From JANRKN01 sp033763435 (GTDB taxonomy: Bacteria > Planctomycetota > Phycisphaerae > Phycisphaerales > UBA1924), in contig JANRKN010000011.1 in the NCBI GenBank assembly GCA_033763435.1, positions 1 through 35,685 on the forward strand: DNA of 35,685 nt, read 5' to 3'. The notes below the pieces were generated by a model that was not told the DNA's origin, made no database searches, and worked only from the letters and a program-made list of their open reading frames with translations. Below are positions 24,266-32,594 of the stretch, piece by piece (the stretch's first letter is position 1; every line of letters starts with the position of its first letter). The position numbers were made by a program, and so were the translations under genes.

Positions 24266-25549
24266 TCACCCGATGAACACCCCCGCGATCGCCCCGGTCA
24301 TCCAGCACGCCAGCGCCCCCGCGACCATCGCCCTCGGCGCCAGGCTCGCAAAGTCGCTCCGCCGTTCGGGCGCGAGCGCCGACAAGCCGCCGATCTGAAT
24401 CGCGATCGACGGGATGTTCGCAAACCCGCACAGGGCGTATGTCGCGATCTGGCACGACCGGCTCGACATCGTCCCGTCGGCGACGTGCTTGGAGAGCTCG
24501 ATGTACGCGACGAACTCGGTCGCGATGATCTGCGTCCCCAGCAACCCGCCGAACGCCCGGCAATCCGCCCACGGGATCCCCATCGACCACGCGATCGGCA
24601 TGAACACCAGCCCCAGCAGGTTCTGCAGCGTGAACTCGGGCAGCCCCAGCCCCCCGCGCCACTCCGCGATCGGCCCCCACCGCGACAGGTCCGCCAAAGG
24701 CCAGTTGACCATCGCCAAGAGCGCCACGAACGCGCACAGCATCGCCGCCACGTTCGCCGCCAGCTTCAGCCCGTCGGTTGCGCCCGCCGCCGCGGCATCC
24801 ATCACGTTCCGCGTTGGCACCTCATCATTCAACAGCGCGTCCACCGTCTCGGGCCGGGGTGCCTCGGTCTCGGGCAGCATCAATCGCGCCATCACGAACG
24901 CCGCTGGCGCCGACATCACACTCGCCGTCATCAGGTGCTTCGCAAACAGCACCTGACTCTCGACGCTCGCCCCGCCCAGCATCTTCACGTACGCCGCCAG
25001 CACCGACCCCGCGATCGTCGCAAACCCCCCGGTCATGATCGCCATGATCTGCGCCCGCGTCATCTGCGCGATGTACGGCCTCACGGTCAGCGGCGCCTCA
25101 GTCTGCCCCACGAAAATGTTCGCCGCCCCGCTGATCGCCTCCGCCCCCGTCACCCGCAAACCTTTCCGCAACACCCACGCCGCCACCGCCACCACCCGCT
25201 GCATGATCCGCAGGTGATACAGCACCCCCATCAGCGACGCGAAGAACACAATCACCGGCAGCACCTGCACCGCGAAGACAAACCCCCACGGGTCCCGCGC
25301 GTCGGCAAAGCTGCCAAACAAGAACCGTCGGCCATCGTCCGCGAACGAGATCACCTTCGTCACGCCACGCGCCAGCGCGTCAAACACGCCGATCACCCGA
25401 TCCAGCTTCAGCAGCGCCGCGGCAATCACCGCCTGCATCAGCGTCCCCGCCAGCACCACGCGCCAATCCACCCGCCGCCGGTCCGCGCTCAGCAGATACG
25501 CAATCCCGATGAGCACCACGATGCCGATCAAGCCCTGAAATCGGTCCAT
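24266..25549 (-). CDS. Concentrative nucleoside transporter (CNT/NupC family)
   Basis: A 427-residue polytopic cation-coupled nucleoside importer. Signature segments: GAEAISGAANIFVGQTEAPL in the nucleoside-binding hairpin region, FVAYIELS, and CGFANIPSIAIQIGGLSALA near the C-terminus. Length and helix pattern are normal for bacterial CNT proteins. It supplies substrates to the thymidine and uridine-kinase-like enzymes encoded to its left. ATG 25549 follows TATCGT by six bases, so its mRNA is probably leaderless. Confidence 0.93.
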   Translation of the reverse strand: MDRFQGLIGIVVLIGIAYLLSADRRRVDWRVVLAGTLMQAVIAAALLKLDRVIGVFDALARGVTKVISFADDGRRFLFGSFADARDPWGFVFAVQVLPVIVFFASLMGVLYHLRIMQRVVAVAAWVLRKGLRVTGAEAISGAANIFVGQTEAPLTVRPYIAQMTRAQIMAIMTGGFATIAGSVLAAYVKMLGGASVESQVLFAKHLMTASVMSAPAAFVMARLMLPETEAPRPETVDALLNDEVPTRNVMDAAAAGATDGLKLAANVAAMLCAFVALLAMVNWPLADLSRWGPIAEWRGGLGLPEFTLQNLLGLVFMPIAWSMGIPWADCRAFGGLLGTQIIATEFVAYIELSKHVADGTMSSRSCQIATYALCGFANIPSIAIQIGGLSALAPERRSDFASLAPRAMVAGALACWMTGAIAGVFIG

Positions 25550-25555
25550 CGCCGC

Positions 25556-25561
25556 ACGATA
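25556..25561 (-). promoter_or_regulatory. Candidate leaderless -10 for the CNT gene (TATCGT, N6, ATG)
   Basis: TATCGT ends six bases before ATG 25549. Confidence 0.5.
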
Positions 25562-25614
25562 TCAGAACGGGCCATCGACGGCCCCGCCGCCCCCGCGCCT
25601 TTCCCCCCCCGGCC

Positions 25615-27042
25615 TTACCCCACCCGCCACTTCTTCCCATCACGAATCACGCGCCGATACAGCGTGTCACGCTCGACAGGCTCAAAGCCCGCCTCGCGGA
25701 TGGCCTTGTGCAGCGTCCACACGTTGGTTTCCTGGTGCGTGCTCGCGCCGCCGACGTGCGTGATGTCGTACCACACCACCGTGCCGTCGAGGTCATCCGC
25801 GCCCGACTGCAGCATCACCTGCGCCATCGGCAGCGTCTGCATGATCCAGAACGCCTTGGCGTGCGGGAAGTTGTCGAGCATCAGCCGCGCGACCGCCAGC
25901 GTGCGGTAGTTCTCCAGCCCCGTCGGGCCCGGCAAGTGCTCCAGCTCGCTCCCATCCGGGAAGAACGGCAGCGGGATGATCGTCTGGTAATACCCGCCCT
26001 TGCTCGTGAGCTGTGCAGAGTCCAGGCCCTGCGCCGTCAGAAACTCCACAGGCTTCAGCGTCCCGGGCCTGGTCAGCGTCACCACCGGCGCATCCCCGCC
26101 CTCGTGCCCCGTGTGCCCCAAATGGCCCGACTCTGTCCCCGCAGACTCCCCGCGGTGCGCGACGCCCTCGTACCCCAGCCGCGCCAGCGCCCGGTCCTGC
26201 GCGCGCCTGAGCATGTCCATGTGCACCAGCCGATCCTGCCGCTGCTCGATGTGCCCGTACAGAATCGTCGCGTTCGTGTTCAGCCCAAGCTCGTGCGCGA
26301 TCTCGTGCACGTCCAGCCACACGTCCGAGCGGATCTTGCCCTTGTACGCCTCATCGTGCACCCGGTCGTCGAACACCTCGGCCCCGCCGCCCGGCAGCGA
26401 ACCCAGGCCGGCTTCCTTGAGCCTCGACAGCACCCAGCGGATCGACTCGCGCCGCTCGGCGCGTTCCTCGGCCGTCCGCCCCAGCGCCCCCTTATACACC
26501 TTGGCGATCTTCGCCAGGTGCACGATCTCCACCGCCGTGAACGCCTTCACGTGCAGGTCCGAGCCCAGCTCCCGCGCCGTCCCGCGGATCGTCGAGCACA
26601 GGTCCGTGTAGTAGCTGAACGGCAGATACGGGTGCAGCCCGCCCACCGAGTGAATCTCGGTGGCGCCGTTCTCCACCGCCTGCCGCGCCTGCTCGCGCAC
26701 ATAGTCCATGTCGCGCGTGTACGCGTCGGCATCGTCCTTCTTGCGGTAAAACTCGCAGAACTTGCACGACAGCGCGCACACGTTCGAGTAGTTCAGGTGC
26801 CGGTTGATGTTGTAGTACGCCGTGTTCCCGTGCAGCCGCCGCCGCACGAGGTCCGCCAGCTCCAGCACCGTGTACAGATCGGGCGTCTCGAACAGCACCG
26901 CCCCCTCGGCCACGCTCAGCCGCTCACCCGCCTCCACCTTGGCGCGGATCGGCTCCAGCCGCGCATCGCGCAGCGGGCGCGAAAAACCCCGCTCGGCCCC
27001 GGCCTGACGAACAGACGAATGCAGCAGCGCGTCGGCGATCAT
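25615..27042 (-). CDS. mqnE: Aminofutalosine synthase (radical SAM), menaquinone biosynthesis
   Basis: A 475-residue radical SAM enzyme. The CxxxCxxC cluster is C89, C93 and C96 in CALSCKFCEFYRKK. Further MqnE-like parts are NGATEIHSVGGLHPYLPFSYY, ILYGHIEQRQDRLVHM, IIPLPFFP and LDNFPHAKAFWIM. MqnE condenses the MqnA product with SAM to make aminofutalosine in the futalosine route to menaquinone. The usual family length is shorter: about 60 extra residues (roughly 295-355) containing a Gly/His-rich stretch (ESGHLGHTGHEGG) separate the LRRAQDRA helix from the IIPLPFFP strand. ATG 27042 follows TAGACT by five bases. mqnA lies about 8 kb away at the window's right end. Confidence 0.92.
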   Translation of the reverse strand: MIADALLHSSVRQAGAERGFSRPLRDARLEPIRAKVEAGERLSVAEGAVLFETPDLYTVLELADLVRRRLHGNTAYYNINRHLNYSNVCALSCKFCEFYRKKDDADAYTRDMDYVREQARQAVENGATEIHSVGGLHPYLPFSYYTDLCSTIRGTARELGSDLHVKAFTAVEIVHLAKIAKVYKGALGRTAEERAERRESIRWVLSRLKEAGLGSLPGGGAEVFDDRVHDEAYKGKIRSDVWLDVHEIAHELGLNTNATILYGHIEQRQDRLVHMDMLRRAQDRALARLGYEGVAHRGESAGTESGHLGHTGHEGGDAPVVTLTRPGTLKPVEFLTAQGLDSAQLTSKGGYYQTIIPLPFFPDGSELEHLPGPTGLENYRTLAVARLMLDNFPHAKAFWIMQTLPMAQVMLQSGADDLDGTVVWYDITHVGGASTHQETNVWTLHKAIREAGFEPVERDTLYRRVIRDGKKWRVG

Positions 27043-27047
27043 CCCCA

Positions 27048-27053
27048 AGTCTA
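27048..27053 (-). promoter_or_regulatory. Candidate leaderless -10 for mqnE (TAGACT, N5, ATG)
   Basis: TAGACT ends five bases before ATG 27042. The same hexamer precedes gatB. Confidence 0.5.
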
Positions 27054-27064
27054 GAAACCCCCCG

Positions 27065-27094
27065 CCGAGTTTTCAAAGATTTCTGAAAACTCGG
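27065..27094 (-). terminator. Hairpin terminator of the dockerin-protein gene
   Basis: A perfect 10-bp stem (27065-27074 with 27085-27094), AT-rich in its inner half, lies 33 bases past the stop of the large repeat protein. It stands out in this GC-rich sequence. On the minus strand a short TTT follows after a G run, so termination may be partial. Confidence 0.6.
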
Positions 27095-27127
27095 ACCCTG
27101 GGCGGGTCTGGACGGCCAGCGATCGGC

Positions 27128-30100
27128 CTAGTTCAGGCACCCGTTGAAGAACGACACGACGAACGCCGCGTAGTCGTCGCTGTCCACAAACCCTGAACTG
27201 TCGAAGTCGGCACTCTTCACGCACGCGGCATTGGGACCGAACGGATCAACCCCGGGCCCCTGACAGCCCAGCACGTACTGGTCGTTGAACAGCGCAAAGT
27301 CATCCGAGTCGATGAACCCACTGCCGTCGAAGTCCTGAGGCCTGTACACAATCCTCACCTCGCCCGGCGCAAACACCACCGACGCCGACCCCACCAGCCC
27401 CGGCTCCTGCACGATCGACGTGAACGTGCCCGTCCGCGCGCCCGTGTGCGTGAGAATCACATGCTCGCCGCAGATCGGGTCGGCCAAGTCCGCCCGCGCA
27501 AGCCGCAGCACGCCCCCCAGCGTCACCGCGCCCTGCACGTTCAGCCGATCCCAGCCCGCCGCATCGCCCTCGATCCGCAGCTCGCCCGCCGCGCCCAGCG
27601 CGTAGTTGCCCTCCATCGCGAGCGTCCCGACGCTCGGCCCGGGAGAGACCACGCCGCCCGACTGGGAGACGTTCGAGTCCACCAGCCCCGTGCCGCCCAG
27701 CGTCCCGCCCTGGAGCTGATAGCTGTTGTCGTCGACCTCGATCTCGCCGTGCGCGAGCGTCTCGCCCCCGGTCTGCACGATCGCCCCGCTCGTGCGGTCG
27801 AGCTTGCCCCCGAACTCGACCTCCACGCGCCCGCGCGTCTCGAAAGGCCCCGTCGTGATCGACATCAACGAGCCGGGCGCAACTTCCATCGCGCCCCCGA
27901 CATCGTTGAGCAACGCGCTGGCCGTCGAATCAGGCGGATCCAGCACCAGCCCAACCGACTGGTCGGCGAGGATCGTCCCCCGGTTGGTCAGCGCCATGAT
28001 GTTGCTGCCCACGAACCCCGAGCCCGCCAGCGTCACGCCCTCGAGCACGAGCCGATACCCGACGACACTCGCCGTGAGCGTGTTCTCCGAGGTGTTCTTG
28101 AGTCGCACCGTCCCCGCGCCCGCGAGCGTCGCCGTCGGCGTGCGAACCTGGACCGCCGCGTTCCCGGGCGTGCCGTTGACCCGCACCCGGCCCGCGACGG
28201 TCACCGTCCCCTCGGGTACCAACACCGTGAAGCCCGGCACATTGACCACGGCATCGGGCCCGATCGTCACGCCCGCGAGCGTCACGGTGCCCGCGATCGA
28301 GATCGGCCCATCGGCGGGCCCCTCGATCATGCCGCCGCTGACGCGCAGGTTGCTCAGCACCATCGACGAGCCCGAAGCGGTGCGGAGGGTGCCCTGAGCG
28401 TTGTCGACGGTGCCGTTGAGCACGGTCAGCGTCGAGCCGCTGGCCGCGCTCATCACGCCGTTGTTGTCGAGCGCGAACGAGTCGGGCGGATCGACGACCA
28501 TCCCCGCGCTGCCGCGGGCTTCGATCAGCGTCTGGTTCTGCACGTCCAGGATGTTGCCGCCGATGTTCCCCGCGCCGACGATCCCGCCCGCGAGGTTGTT
28601 GATCAGCCGGTAGCCCACGACGTTGGCGGTCAGCAAGTTCTCCGACGAGTTGCGCATCACGACGCTGCCGCCACCCACAAGCTGCACAAGGGGCGTACGG
28701 TTCTGCAGCACCGCCTGGCCCGGCGTGCCGTTCAGCCTCACCTGACCCTCGATCGCCAGCGTGCCCTCAGGCACAAACACGGCAAACCCGGGCACGTTCA
28801 GCACCGTCGACGCCGAGAGCGTCGCATCGGCAATCGTGAGGGTGCCCGCGGCATGGACCGGCCCGCCCTCGCTCGCCTCAATGAACCCGCCCGCGACGCG
28901 CAGATTGGAGAGCGACATCGACCCGCCCGCCTCGGTCGTCAGCACGCCCTGGCTGTTGTCCACCGTGCCGTTGATGATCGTCATGGGCGCCCCGGCGCCC
29001 GCACGGATCTCGCCCTCGTTCAGCAGCGGGAAGCTGTCGGGCGGATCGATGGTCAGCCCCGCCGAGCCCGCCGAAGCGATCAGCGACCGGTTCGTCACCG
29101 CGAGAATATTGCCGCTGATGTTCCCCGCGCCGACGATCCCCGCGCCCAGCTCGTTGACGAGCCGATGCCCAACCACCGTCGCGGTGAGTTGGTTCTCCGT
29201 CGAGTTCGACATCGAGATCCCGCCCGCGCCCTGGAGCGTGACGTTCGCGGTTCGCGCCTGAAGAGACGCAACACCCGGCGTTCCCTGCAGCCTAAGCCGC
29301 GCCCCGTCGCCCAAGCTCACGACGCCCTCCGGCGCGAGCGCCCTGAACCCCTGCGTCAGCACCGTGGACCCGCCCGAGATCGCGACGTTCGCCAGCGTCA
29401 CCGTCCCGTCGACCGTGAACGCCGCATCAGGCGCCCGCAGCTCGCCCGACGCGATCCGCGCATTCGAGAGCGCAAAGCCCGACCCCACCAGCGCCTCGAG
29501 CACCCCGCCCGCGTTGTTGACCGTGCCGTTCTCGATCGTCAGCGTCGCACCGGCCGTCGAGCGGATCGTTCCCAGGTTCGCCAGCGGGAAGCTGTCCGGC
29601 GGATCCAGCCGCAGCCCCGCCGACCCCACCGCCTCGATCAGCGTCAGGTTCCGCACGTCCAGCACGTTCTGCCCGATGAAGCCCGCGCCGCGGATCCCCA
29701 ACCCCAGATCGTTCACCAGCCGGTGACCGACCACGCTCGCCGTAAAGTAATTCTCCGGCGTGTTCGACATCTCCGCGCCCCCCGGCCCGGTCAGCGTCGC
29801 CGACGGCGTGCGAACCACCAAGAACGCACCCCCGGGCGTGCCCGCGAAGCTGATGCGTCCGTTGGGCGCGAGCGTCAGCGTGCCCTCGGGCGTCAGCGAG
29901 CGGAACCCCTGCGTCAGCACGGTCGCGTTGATCTCGGCATCCGCAATCGTCGAAGCGCCCTCGATCCGGACCACCTGCCCCGCGGTGGGCGCCGCCGGAC
30001 CCACGAACAGCCCGCCCACGACCCGCGTGCTCGACAGCACGATCTGGTTGTTCGGGTGAACGTTGCTGACCTCAAACCGCGCGCCGTTGATCCCGGTGAA

Positions 30101-30805
30101 CGTCGAGCTCGTCAGCACCAGCGTGCCCCCGCCCGCGCGCAGCACGCCGTCGTCGATCAGCATGCCGCTCGCGTCCTGCGGGTCGATCGTCAACGCGTTG
30201 TTGGGGAACGTCGCCTCGATCACCGGCGCTAGAGGCCCGCCCGGCTCCCGCTGCAGCCCCAGCGCCAGCACGTTCTGACCGATCGAACCCGCCCCGAACA
30301 GCCGTCGCCCGCGGAACAGAAAACCCACCCCCGAGGCCGTGCCCGTGATCTGCTGCTCCGTCGTGTCGGTCATCTCGATGTCGGCAATGCTCTGGCCCGC
30401 GTCGCCGTAGATGAAGTACTCGCCCGGCGCGCCGTAGATCAGCATCGTCGCAGAGCCGGGCGTCCCGTCGAGCAGAAGCCGACCGCCCCCGCCGATCCCC
30501 TTGCCGCCCATCGCGCCCGGCACGTCCGCCCGCACGCCGAACGTCAGAAACCCCGGCACCACCACCGTCCCGCCGCCAAGCCCGAACTTGTCGACCGCGA
30601 TCGACGCGTTCAGCGTCGCGGTCGCGCCCTGCAACAAGAAGTACTCGCCGAAGCTGTCCGGGATGCCGAAGGGCGACCAGTTGCCCGCGCTATTGAACAC
30701 GCCCGAGGCCGGCCCATTCCACGTGTAAGCCGTCTGCGCCCGCGCGAGCCCCGCCGCCGCCAGAACCATCGCCGCCGACGCCTTCACCATGCGTGCCGTG
30801 TTCAT
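27128..30805 (-). CDS. Large secreted beta-rich repeat protein with C-terminal dockerin-like domain
   Basis: A 1225-residue exported protein. The signal peptide (MVKASAAMVLAAAGLARAQ) is followed by a YTWNG region, then about four degenerate repeats of about 185 residues, each with PEGT, GTPG, SEN, VVGxRLxN, GIVGAGNIxGNIL and DPPDSF elements, as expected of a beta-helix or passenger-like surface protein. The C-terminus carries two calcium-loop segments, DFDGSGFIDSDDF and DFDSSGFVDSDDY, each followed by a Cys (GC), matching planctomycetal GC-type dockerin-like domains. It is probably surface-attached or secreted. ATG 30805 is chosen for the signal peptide and a GGAG about 9 bases upstream; an open frame extends to 30922 but lacks support. 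The partner (cohesin or sorting machinery) is unknown. Confidence 0.85.
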   Translation of the reverse strand: MNTARMVKASAAMVLAAAGLARAQTAYTWNGPASGVFNSAGNWSPFGIPDSFGEYFLLQGATATLNASIAVDKFGLGGGTVVVPGFLTFGVRADVPGAMGGKGIGGGGRLLLDGTPGSATMLIYGAPGEYFIYGDAGQSIADIEMTDTTEQQITGTASGVGFLFRGRRLFGAGSIGQNVLALGLQREPGGPLAPVIEATFPNNALTIDPQDASGMLIDDGVLRAGGGTLVLTSSTFTGINGARFEVSNVHPNNQIVLSSTRVVGGLFVGPAAPTAGQVVRIEGASTIADAEINATVLTQGFRSLTPEGTLTLAPNGRISFAGTPGGAFLVVRTPSATLTGPGGAEMSNTPENYFTASVVGHRLVNDLGLGIRGAGFIGQNVLDVRNLTLIEAVGSAGLRLDPPDSFPLANLGTIRSTAGATLTIENGTVNNAGGVLEALVGSGFALSNARIASGELRAPDAAFTVDGTVTLANVAISGGSTVLTQGFRALAPEGVVSLGDGARLRLQGTPGVASLQARTANVTLQGAGGISMSNSTENQLTATVVGHRLVNELGAGIVGAGNISGNILAVTNRSLIASAGSAGLTIDPPDSFPLLNEGEIRAGAGAPMTIINGTVDNSQGVLTTEAGGSMSLSNLRVAGGFIEASEGGPVHAAGTLTIADATLSASTVLNVPGFAVFVPEGTLAIEGQVRLNGTPGQAVLQNRTPLVQLVGGGSVVMRNSSENLLTANVVGYRLINNLAGGIVGAGNIGGNILDVQNQTLIEARGSAGMVVDPPDSFALDNNGVMSAASGSTLTVLNGTVDNAQGTLRTASGSSMVLSNLRVSGGMIEGPADGPISIAGTVTLAGVTIGPDAVVNVPGFTVLVPEGTVTVAGRVRVNGTPGNAAVQVRTPTATLAGAGTVRLKNTSENTLTASVVGYRLVLEGVTLAGSGFVGSNIMALTNRGTILADQSVGLVLDPPDSTASALLNDVGGAMEVAPGSLMSITTGPFETRGRVEVEFGGKLDRTSGAIVQTGGETLAHGEIEVDDNSYQLQGGTLGGTGLVDSNVSQSGGVVSPGPSVGTLAMEGNYALGAAGELRIEGDAAGWDRLNVQGAVTLGGVLRLARADLADPICGEHVILTHTGARTGTFTSIVQEPGLVGSASVVFAPGEVRIVYRPQDFDGSGFIDSDDFALFNDQYVLGCQGPGVDPFGPNAACVKSADFDSSGFVDSDDYAAFVVSFFNGCLN
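27923..30190. repeat. Degenerate tandem repeats of about 555 bp within the secreted protein gene
   Basis: The DPPDS-coding block recurs at 27923-27940, 28475-28492, 29030-29047 and 29588-29605, spacings of 552, 555 and 558 bases, and a weaker DPQDAS copy lies near 30165-30190. The blocks share nearly identical core bases (GATCCGCC), while intervening sequence has diverged in codon-sized steps. Confidence 0.8.
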
Positions 30806-30872
30806 CGGGTCGCGCTCCACGAGCGAGTCACGCCTGTCGCGCGCACGCCCGCCCCCGGTGTACCACCGATCA

Positions 30873-30893
30873 CGCGCGGGCACAACCCGCGCG
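30873..30893. repeat. 8-bp inverted repeat between gatB and the secreted protein gene
   Basis: Arms 30873-30880 and 30886-30893 with a 5-base loop, about 100 bases past the gatB stop and 70 before ATG 30805. The palindrome GGTGTACCACC follows at 30857-30867. Either could be a gatB terminator or an operator; no T tract is present. Confidence 0.4.
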
Positions 30894-30992
30894 GCGCCGG
30901 AATCTCGCAGACGCCGCAACATTCACACCCACCTCATCCACGCTGTCCCCCGAACCTCGGACAGCCGCAAGCCGCCGCCCCGCCACAACCAC

Positions 30993-32582
30993 TCAGCCCG
31001 CCCCGAGTTTCCTCAGGATCTCTTCCCGCACGGTCTTCGCGTCCGCCTGTCCCCCGGCCAGCTTCATCACCTCGCCCACCAGCCGCCCGACCGCCTGCAC
31101 TTTCCCGCCGCGGACATCCTCCGCCACCTTCGCGTTCGCCGCCAGGACCTGCTCGATCCACCGCGCCAGCGCCGCATCATCGCGCACGATCAGCACACCC
31201 AGTCGCTGCGCGATCTGCTCCACCGCGGCCCCCGGCTCCGCGCAGCACGCAACAAACATCGGCTCTACCGCCTGGTTGTTCACCTTCCCATCCTCACGCA
31301 GCTTGGCAATGCCCGCGACCTGCGCCGCCGTGATCCCCAGCTCGTGCACCAGCACCGGCTCACCGCCGTCCGCGATCGACGCCTTGCTCCGCTCATTGGC
31401 CAGCTTCAGCCCCGTCTGCAGCACGAGATTCGCCGCGACCTTCCCCGCCCGCACATGCTCAACGCCCATCGCCGTCAGCGTCTCCACCGCCGACTCATAG
31501 AACAGGCACACGTCGCGCTCCTCAACCAGCGCGTCGGCCTCCTTCTCGCCCAGCCCGTACTGCCCGATGTACCGCGCCCGCCGCGCCGCCGGAAGCTCGG
31601 GCAGCCGCCCCCGCACCTCCTCAAGCCAACGCTCACCCACCACCACCGGCGGAAGATCCGGATCCGGGAAATACCGATAGTCCTGCGCGTCCTCTTTCTC
31701 CCGCTGCACAAACGTCCGCTCGGCATGGTCGTCCCACCCGCGCGTCACCTTCTGTCCCGGGCCCATCACCCGCCCGTCCTGCTGCCAGCGCCTCGGCTGC
31801 TCGGCCCGCTCGTGCTCGATCGCGCCGCGGAGCGCCTTGAACGAGTTCAGGTTCTTGATCTCCACCACCGGCGTCCGCACCACCGTGCCGTCCGTCAGCG
31901 TCATCACGCAGTTGATGTTCGGCTCAAACCGCATGTGCCCGCGCTGCATCACCCCCTCGGACACACCCAAGAACCGGCACAGATTCCGCAGCATCCGCGC
32001 GAAGGCCACCACCTCGTCCGCGCTCGTGAAGTCCGGCGCCGTCACCACCTCCAGCAAGGGCGTCCCCGCCCGGTTGTAGTCCGCGATCGAAAAATCAATC
32101 TTCGCTCCCGCGCCCCCGCCCGGCAGTTCGTGCAGCAGCTTGCCCGCGTCCTCCTCCAGGTGCGCCCGCACGATCCCGATCCGCCGCGTCGTCGCCACGC
32201 CCCGCTCATCGACACTCGGCACATCGACCGCACCATCAAAGCACAGCGGCAGGTCGTACTGCGAGATCTGATAGCTCTTGGGCAGGTCCGGATAGAAGTA
32301 GCCCTTGCGGTCCCACTTGGTCTGCCGCGCGATCGAGCAATTGAGCGCGAGCCCGACCATCATCGCCATCTCGACCGCCGCGCGGTTCATCACGGGCAGC
32401 GCGCCGGGCAGCGCGAGCACCGTCTCATCGATCAGCGCGTTCGGCTCAACGCCATAGTTCGCCGGGCACGCCGGGCTCCGCGCCCGCGTGAACATCTTCG
32501 TCCGCGTCGCAAGCTCGACATGGACCTCCAGCCCCACCATCAATCGCACGGTTTCCACGCTCGCGGCAGTCACGCTCGGCAT
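30993..32582 (-). CDS. gatB: Asp-tRNA(Asn)/Glu-tRNA(Gln) amidotransferase subunit B
   Basis: A 529-residue subunit of the GatCAB amidotransferase that converts misacylated Glu-tRNA(Gln) or Asp-tRNA(Asn). Family landmarks: VGLEVHVELATRTKMF, CPANYGVEPNA, KGYFYPDLPKSYQISQYDLPL, IVRAHLEEDAGKLLHE, DYNRAGTPLLEVVT, MRFEPNINC, and the C-terminal tRNA-binding YqeY-like tail ending VREEILRKLGAG. gatA and gatC are not in the window. ATG 32582 follows TAGACT by six bases, and that hexamer begins with the TAG stop of the upstream heptosyltransferase-like gene. Confidence 0.96.
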   Translation of the reverse strand: MPSVTAASVETVRLMVGLEVHVELATRTKMFTRARSPACPANYGVEPNALIDETVLALPGALPVMNRAAVEMAMMVGLALNCSIARQTKWDRKGYFYPDLPKSYQISQYDLPLCFDGAVDVPSVDERGVATTRRIGIVRAHLEEDAGKLLHELPGGGAGAKIDFSIADYNRAGTPLLEVVTAPDFTSADEVVAFARMLRNLCRFLGVSEGVMQRGHMRFEPNINCVMTLTDGTVVRTPVVEIKNLNSFKALRGAIEHERAEQPRRWQQDGRVMGPGQKVTRGWDDHAERTFVQREKEDAQDYRYFPDPDLPPVVVGERWLEEVRGRLPELPAARRARYIGQYGLGEKEADALVEERDVCLFYESAVETLTAMGVEHVRAGKVAANLVLQTGLKLANERSKASIADGGEPVLVHELGITAAQVAGIAKLREDGKVNNQAVEPMFVACCAEPGAAVEQIAQRLGVLIVRDDAALARWIEQVLAANAKVAEDVRGGKVQAVGRLVGEVMKLAGGQADAKTVREEILRKLGAG

Positions 32583-32588
32583 GCGCAG

Positions 32589-32594
32589 AGTCTA
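32589..32594 (-). promoter_or_regulatory. Candidate leaderless -10 for gatB, overlapping the upstream stop codon
   Basis: TAGACT ends six bases before ATG 32582. Its first three bases are the TAG stop of the upstream gene, so a stop codon and a -10 share sequence. Confidence 0.5.

Noticed and set aside
27923..29605. CRISPR-like regular repeats
   Set aside because: Spacing is about 555 bp, the repeats are in frame inside one gene and encode protein repeats.
27446..30232. 928-codon plus-strand frame opposite the secreted repeat protein
   Set aside because: Composition (Arg, His, Asp, Pro) and lack of any motif mark it as a shadow; the minus frame has a signal peptide, repeats and dockerin loops.
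30805..30922. Extending the secreted protein start to 30922
   Set aside because: The added residues are Arg-rich and precede an obvious signal peptide at ATG 30805, so the extension would bury it.
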